In this document: piece after piece, positions 17,440-21,891 of the stretch | Layout of the letters: every line of letters starts with the position of its first letter | How positions within the stretch are numbered: position 1 is the stretch's first letter | Assembly: GCA_003427395.1 (NCBI GenBank) | Contig: BFEA01000229.1 | Coordinates: forward strand, 1,009,232 to 1,031,122 | Direction: 5' to 3' | From: Chara braunii | Taxonomy: Eukaryota; Streptophyta; Charophyceae; Charales; Characeae | Length of the DNA: 21,891 bases | Position numbers and translations under genes: made by a program | The notes under the pieces: model-generated | What the model saw: only the letters and a program-made list of their open reading frames with translations | Told to the model about the DNA's origin: nothing | Database searches by the model: none

Positions 17440-18600
17440 GCGGCGATGGTTGGCGAGAGGTGGTAGGATGGGTGTCGTGGTTGTGTGCGTAGGTGTTGCT
17501 GCCGTACAGGGCGGCGCGATGTTGCGGCTGTGCGGTGCGGTGATGGGAGGGAGCGTACAGGTTGAGTTGGTGAATGGTGTGGAGGTTAAGACTGGCCATC
17601 GCGTAGATGATCCTTAGCGACATCTTATCTAATTCGAAGAGTCAGGCGACGTGAAGGGGTGAAGACGCATGGACACGAGGCGAGAGAAGGTAAGGCACGA
17701 GAGAGTTCGGTGATGGGGGAAGGGCAGCCGGGTAGGTGGGGCGTGCTGTTCTTGTCTTGTGTTCATATACCCGTCCCTCTTCCTCGACAGTATGGAAAAG
17801 CTGGAGTTAGGGTAGCTTGAACCTCCTGTGGCAACTCGTTGACAGGTTTGGCGAGGGGTGTCACACCGTTTTCATCTCCCTTGAGGGATTGAAGATTGTC
17901 GTTTATATCTTTGGTGTTAGCTTTGCTTCGAGCCTAGATGCTAGCAGTGGGAGGGAGGTAGTCCTTTCCCCAAAGATGCAGGGGTAGGGTTTGAGAGGTG
18001 GGGTAAGTGGTTGAGTTGAGGAAGAAGGGACGGGAATCTGGTATTAGGGGATTAGGATTCTGCCCACGCGTCGTCTGGTTTCTTGATAATTTGAAGTCTA
18101 CGGTGTCAGATAATTTCCGCAATTTCTTAACACTCTGATTGTGAATTGTTTGATTGTACTCTGATTGTTTTTTGATTGCTTCTTTTGATGATTGTACTCC
18201 GAGATTGTTTTCTGATCGTTTCCTCTTATCTTATCATCAAAATATTTTTTATCCTGTAAATTGAAAATCATAAATCAGGTTCTGTTTCTGTTAAGTTCAT
18301 AATTTTTGACGTAATTTTGTTGTTCTTAACAACGATTTTAACCACGATCAGGATTATCCTCTTGATTTTAGATATTCATGAGTCCAATTTGGACACCCTT
18401 GATAGATTTCATAAATCTTGTTTTTTAAATTCATAAAACCTTACAAACTTCTAAGAGATGTTATAGATAAGAGTTCTTAAGTTTCCTAATCTTCGTTTGA
18501 CTAATTTTTACTTGACGAAACTTGTGTCTGTAAACCTAATTGATTTCTATCATGGTTAACTTCGAATTTATTTTGTCTTCCCTCAGGATGGTGCATCGGT
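17440..18600. other. Gene-free stretch: GC-rich block, then T-rich block
   Basis: A CpG-rich zone (to about 17760) is followed by a T-rich, intron-like zone (about 18110-18590). The T-rich zone has repeated GATTGT(A)CTCYGATTGTTTT phrases (18130-18215) and ends in a pyrimidine tract plus CAG near 18570-18586. The pattern resembles a plant 5' exon and first intron, but no conserved peptide flanks it. I do not call a gene. Confidence 0.35.
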
Positions 18601-18621
18601 TTAGGGTGGTCCGGATCTGCT

Positions 18622-18650
18622 AGGTGGTTGGATGGTTGGATGGTTGGTTA
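18622..18650. repeat. (GGTTGGAT)n short tandem repeat
   Basis: About three units of GGTTGGAT-type sequence. Confidence 0.7.
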
Positions 18651-19187
18651 TGGCTGGTAGGTCAGGAGGATTCAGCTGGGACGACTCAGGCCGGTGCTGG
18701 AGTTGAGGCTCTGTAACCTGGGTAGGAGCTTGAGGCCCGGGGAGTTACGCCGCTAGTGCGGCATAACCAGTGGATTCGACGAAGTCATGGCCGGGGGTGT
18801 TCCCCTGTAACTGTGGGGCTTGATGACTTTGAGGAGTGGTCGAGGGTGGAAGACACTCCTTTCCGTGAGAACAAGGTGGACCGGTTCTGGGGTAGCAGTG
18901 ACGCCCTGTCACCCTAGCATGAGGGGGTTTGAGGTCTGCCGCGTTTTTGTACGAGGACTGACGGCCTCCACCTCCCCTCCTTCTGCTTAGCAGGTCCACA
19001 TTGGAAATCTTAAGTGCGGTTTTGTTCTTAATCTTACACGAAGCTGTGGGCCTCAATCTTGTATTCAGTCCACATCTGTTTCTAGTTTCTGTGGGCCTCG
19101 CGACTATTTTTTTGAGGGTTCTGTCTGAGACAGTCTCAAATAATTGGCTAAAATTCGTTTCTAAAATTTCGAAAATTCGTATTGGGC
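18651..19187. other. Unassigned stretch upstream of the 366-bp repeat
   Basis: A minus-strand frame of 189 codons (18745-19314) crosses into the tandem repeat. It is rich in Pro, Ser and Arg, has no domain, and overlaps open frames on the other strand. I treat it as non-coding. Confidence 0.4.
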
Positions 19188-19972
19188 GGTTCTGTTGAGT
19201 TTTTGGGGGATCTGTCCAAGATGGAGGGCAAAGGGCATGAGATGACTCTTTGTGAGGACGGAGAGAGGGTGGCATCGGGGCTGTCTGAGGGGTACCGACT
19301 AGGGGAACGTTCATTGGATGCGATTGGCATCGGGCAGCTTTGGTTGTCGGATGGGTACCGACTGATGAGGGTTTACTCTGGTGCTATTGGCCTCAGGCAG
19401 CACTGACTCACTCCCTTGAAAACGGAGACTGGAATTTCCGAGGGGGCAGGAGATTGGAGGATGAGGATTGTGTCTGACTCTTGTTGAGGATATGGTCTTC
19501 AAACTCTTTACTACGTCGGAGTTGGGGAGGTGAAGGGGGGATAGGTGAGTGGAGGTTCTGTTTGGTTTTGGGGGATCTGTTCAAGGTGGAGGGCAAAGGG
19601 CATGAGATGACTCTTCGTGAGGACGGAGAGAGGGTTGAATCAGGCCGTCTGAGGGGTACCGGCTAGGGGATCTTTCATTAGATGCGATTGGCATCGGGCA
19701 GCTTTAGTCGCCGGATGGGTACCGGCTGATGAGGGATCATCCTGGTGCGATTGGCCTCAGGCAGCGCTGGCTTACCCTTTTGGAGACGGAGACTGGAATC
19801 TCCGAGGGGGCAGGAGATTGCAGGATGAGGATTGTGTCTGGCTCGTGCTAAGGATATGGTCTTTCGAACCCTTTACTACGACGGAGTTGGGGAGGGTGAA
19901 GGGGGCTCGGATGGGGGTGGTTGAGCACGGATGCGATTGGCATTGAGCAGAGTCTCGATGGGTACCGGCCGT
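19188..19972. repeat. Tandem array of 366-bp units (two full, one partial)
   Basis: Unit 1 (19188-19553) and unit 2 (19554 to about 19905) align end to end with landmarks GGTTCTG, GGGGGATCTGT, GAGGGCAAAGGGCATGAGAT, GATGCGATTGGCATCGGGCA, GATGGGTACCGRCTGATGAGG, and GGAGACTGGAATYTCCGAGG, at an estimated 88-90% identity. A rearranged third piece (19929-19972) keeps GATGCGATTGGCAT and GATGGGTACCGGC. Inside each unit, GATGCGATTGGCATCGGGCAGC and TGGTGCKATTGGCCTCAGGCAGC are themselves related, so the unit grew from a smaller one. Frames do not stay open through both copies, so no repeat protein is called. Confidence 0.85.
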
Positions 19973-20001
19973 GGTCAGCCGACTTCATTAGAACGTACCT
20001 A

Positions 20002-20100
20002 GGACCTCCCTTTCGATGACAAAGACAGAACTGTTGCACTTGGTGGTCTTCCGGGACCTCCCTTTCGATGACGAAGACAGAACCGTTGCACTGTTGGTTT
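20002..20100. repeat. 52-bp tandem duplication
   Basis: GGACCTCCCTTTCGATGACR at 20002 and 20054 begins two units sharing AAGACAGAAC and CGTTGCACT-type phrases, with only a few substitutions. Confidence 0.8.
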
Positions 20101-20279
20101 TGGAAAAAAGATGGTGGGGTATCACGCGTCCTACTAGTGAGTGGGCTAGCTGGTAGGATGGGAATAGAGCACAGCAGCAGCAGAGATGGTGGCTCTGCTG
20201 CAGTAAGTCTTGCTGGAGTAGGGAGCAGGGGATTGATTGGGGGGTCTAGTCTTTTCTGTTTCTGAAATTTGTTTAAATC

Positions 20280-20577
20280 ATGAAGATTGTTGTAGACATG
20301 CCTGAAGCTGCTCCAATATCTCTGAGCCAAAGCCGGGTAATGGCCCCGGTATCTTAATTTTCAAATACTATTCTTAGGCCAATTGGATTTTTCTAGTAGG
20401 TCTCTAATGATGAATCTTTTGAATGCATTCGTTATGGGACGCTGGGCCCGGTTCCCAGTTCGTGCCAATTTGTGCGGTAATGGTTGTATCTATGGGACGC
20501 TGGACCCGGTTTCCAGCAGGTGTTGCTCCCCACCAATAGATGGCGCTGTTTCGTGTTGGCAAAAAAAAAAAAAAAAA
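20280..20577 (+). mobile_element. Probable LINE 3'-end fragment with poly-A tail
   Basis: The segment ends in 17 A (20561-20577). It contains GGGACGCTGGRCCCGGTTYCCAG twice (20436-20458 and 20494-20516 in context); the second is nearly the same phrase as in the presumed 3' UTR of the minus-strand LINE (13630-13655, complement). It has no protein frame with a domain. The left border is not definable. A dead-on-arrival 3' fragment of the same LINE family is the simplest explanation, as inference. Confidence 0.5.
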
Positions 20578-20640
20578 GTGTAGTGCAGCGAGACCCATTG
20601 TGTTTTCTTCCTTTTTCTGTTTGGGCCTGTGGCTTGGTCC
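20578..20640. mobile_element. MITE end (GCAGCGAGACCC) and attached dispersed repeat
   Basis: TAGTGCAGCGAGACCCA (20581-20597) is the complement of the terminus at 16771-16788. The similarity continues into CATTGTGTTTTC and GGGCCTGTGGCTT, which also occur at 16646-16710. The partner terminus was not found upstream, where the poly-A fragment now sits, so the element may have been interrupted or replaced. Confidence 0.5.
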
Positions 20641-20970
20641 CTCTGATGGGCTTGCCATTCGGCCGTTGGTTTCGTGAAAGTTTTTATTTTCTTCTTTTGG
20701 GTTTTGCGACTTTGTCTGTTGGATTCATGGAGTGTGTTGTGACGTCATCTTCTGACGGCGATCACATCCAAAGCTGAGCTGGAAAGCATTGTGTTGTGCT
20801 CTTCTGTGTGTCCCCCCCCCCCCCCTCCATTCATAGGGGTTGGTCGACACTACGGGCTGCGAGCCCGCGTCCTCGCAGTATGTCAGTGACTATGCCCTCA
20901 GTGAGGGCTTTACGGCAAGGGTGTCAGGTTCACGAAAGGAAGAGGGAAAACAAAATAGAAACTGAACTTA
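20641..20970. other. Gene-free stretch with poly-C run
   Basis: Contains a 14-nt C run (20812-20825). Short open frames up to about 119 codons cross this run and the MITE boundary, so they are not genes. Confidence 0.4.
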
Positions 20971-21366
20971 GGGCCTCGCCACACCACAGTCGAAAGGCAA
21001 AAAAATCCGACGGCTGTCAGAACAAATTTGACAGCCTCCATTCGACAGTTTGCCCCCCTTTCGCCACACAGCACTGTAGAGTGCACGCACTTGTGAAATC
21101 AAGATGGAAAAAGACGAACGCGCCTGAGGGTAAGACAAGCATTAGTCCATCCTGACCTTACCCCCATCACCAAAGTTCGAAGCGAAGTCTATGGCGCAGC
21201 CGAGGACTGTCGAAAGCATCAGAGTAGCAGGAGGAGGCTGGGGATTCAACAACTTTCGACAGGAGGTGTAGAGAAGCATTCTCTGACAACTGGCGGATTT
21301 TCTTCCCGGCTGAGATGAAGAGAAACTGTAGAAAATCGCATTTTCGACAGTGGTGTTGGGAGGCCC
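20971..21366. mobile_element. PIF/Harbinger (Tourist-type) MITE, 396 bp, with TTA target-site duplication
   Basis: The 25-bp terminal inverted repeats begin GGGCCTCSC (20971-20995 and 21342-21366) and match at 22 of 25 positions. TTA directly flanks both ends (20968-20970 and 21367-21369), the TWA-type duplication expected of PIF/Harbinger. The interior contains several TTCGACAG/CTGTCGAA copies in both orientations (subterminal repeats such as 21033-21040, 21206-21214, 21254-21262), plus CTGTCA/TGACAG hairpins. No transposase frame is present, so it depended on an autonomous partner elsewhere. Confidence 0.85.
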
Positions 21367-21369
21367 TTA

Positions 21370-21891
21370 GGGTTGGAAAGCGGGTTCATACATTCTGCAA
21401 AATAATAGTGTGGGCATGCCCTTCTCCTCAAAGTGTCAGCAGCCTGTGGACTGGGCCTGGCTGGCTGGGCCCCAAAACAAAAAAAAAGGAGGAAACAATG
21501 CAAACCTGAAACTGGCCACGTGTGAGTTTTGGTGTGAGTACAACTTGGTGCACGGCCTTCCCCAACATGATCTTTTGTTTTTCTTTTGGCTTTTCGAAGG
21601 GCCCCTCAGGGCCCAACTGCTGAGCCTCGTCCAACCCCCGAGAAGTTCGGGAAAAAGTGGGAAAACTGGAAAACAGCCAGTTGTCCCATTTTTCCCAAGA
21701 GTGACAGAGGTAGTGGTGGTGGGTACGCAGTGTGAGCGTGCCCTGAGCTACCAGGCCGCTTGCTCAGAGCAGTGCTACACTATAAAAACGGCTACGGTAA
21801 GAAATATGAAAACCGCTACTGGGCTGAAAAGGCCACCGTTGTCAGATTAGACACAAGATTGAATTTACCTGTGGGCTGGTTATTCCGATGA
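21370..21891. other. Gene-free end of window with one hairpin
   Basis: No recognisable coding sequence: the longest frame, 146 codons (21410-21850), has no domain and spans a K-run and the hairpin. A TATAAAAA box-like string lies at 21781-21788 with no gene visible within the remaining 100 bp; it could serve a gene beyond the edge. GGGCCCCTCAGGGCCC (21599-21614) is a short palindrome. Confidence 0.4.
21649..21696. repeat. 20-bp hairpin
   Basis: 21649-21669 pairs with 21677-21696 around a 7-nt loop, with one bulge and one mismatch (GGGAAAAAGTGGG... with ...CCCATTTTTCCC). It is an isolated foldback whose role is unknown. Confidence 0.6.

Noticed and set aside
18745-19314. Open frame of 189 codons on the minus strand
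   Set aside because: Low-complexity Pro/Ser/Arg composition, crosses into a tandem repeat unit, and no domain recognised.

Overview
This looks like a piece of a nuclear plant genome in a gene-poor, repeat-rich region. I find no protein-coding host gene I can defend. Plant origin rests on three things. A 51-nt antisense fragment of U6 snRNA carries the plant-type 3' end. The only recognisable protein is a plant L1-type LINE reverse transcriptase. The rest is short TIR elements (MITEs), tRNA-derived SINE-like pieces, satellites and long dinucleotide tracts. I cannot name the species; a large-genome land plant is an inference.

Layout. 1-735 is a tandem array of about 280-bp units. About 800-6,800 is very AT-rich with no gene; it holds two TIR/foldback elements (1307-1450; 2438-2882, flanked by TA), short tandem repeats, a GTAC cluster and a diverged duplication. 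About 6,800-8,700 is minisatellites and microsatellites. About 8,900-10,750 is a dense cluster of small non-autonomous elements: SINE-like units, a MITE, a U6 fragment and foldbacks. 11,750-13,500 is dominated by GA, CTC and GAGGGA repeats and contains a striking foldback at 12745-12835. 13630 to about 16105 (minus strand) is a 5'-truncated LINE: RT motif C (LADDL), RT C-terminal part, zinc-binding domain and 3' UTR, broken by one frameshift and three in-frame stops. From 16,240 to the end there are more MITEs (16244-16365, 16771-17284, 20971-21366 with a TTA target-site duplication), a 366-bp tandem duplication (19188 to about 19972), and a probable LINE 3' end with poly-A (about 20280-20577).

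The most consequential observation is technical. Positions 13507-13544 are a perfect 38-bp palindrome made of two inverted 19-bp Tn5 mosaic ends, which is the Nextera mate-pair circularisation junction. It is very likely an untrimmed library adapter built into the assembly, so sequence left of 13507 and right of 13544 should not be assumed contiguous. Two single-N positions (4337, 11752) next to low-complexity tracts also mark unresolved joins.

The best biological candidates are a family of MITEs sharing the terminus GGGYCTCGC, the SINE/U6 composite near 9.7 kb, and the 28-nt-arm foldback at 12.8 kb. I see no integrated multi-gene system.
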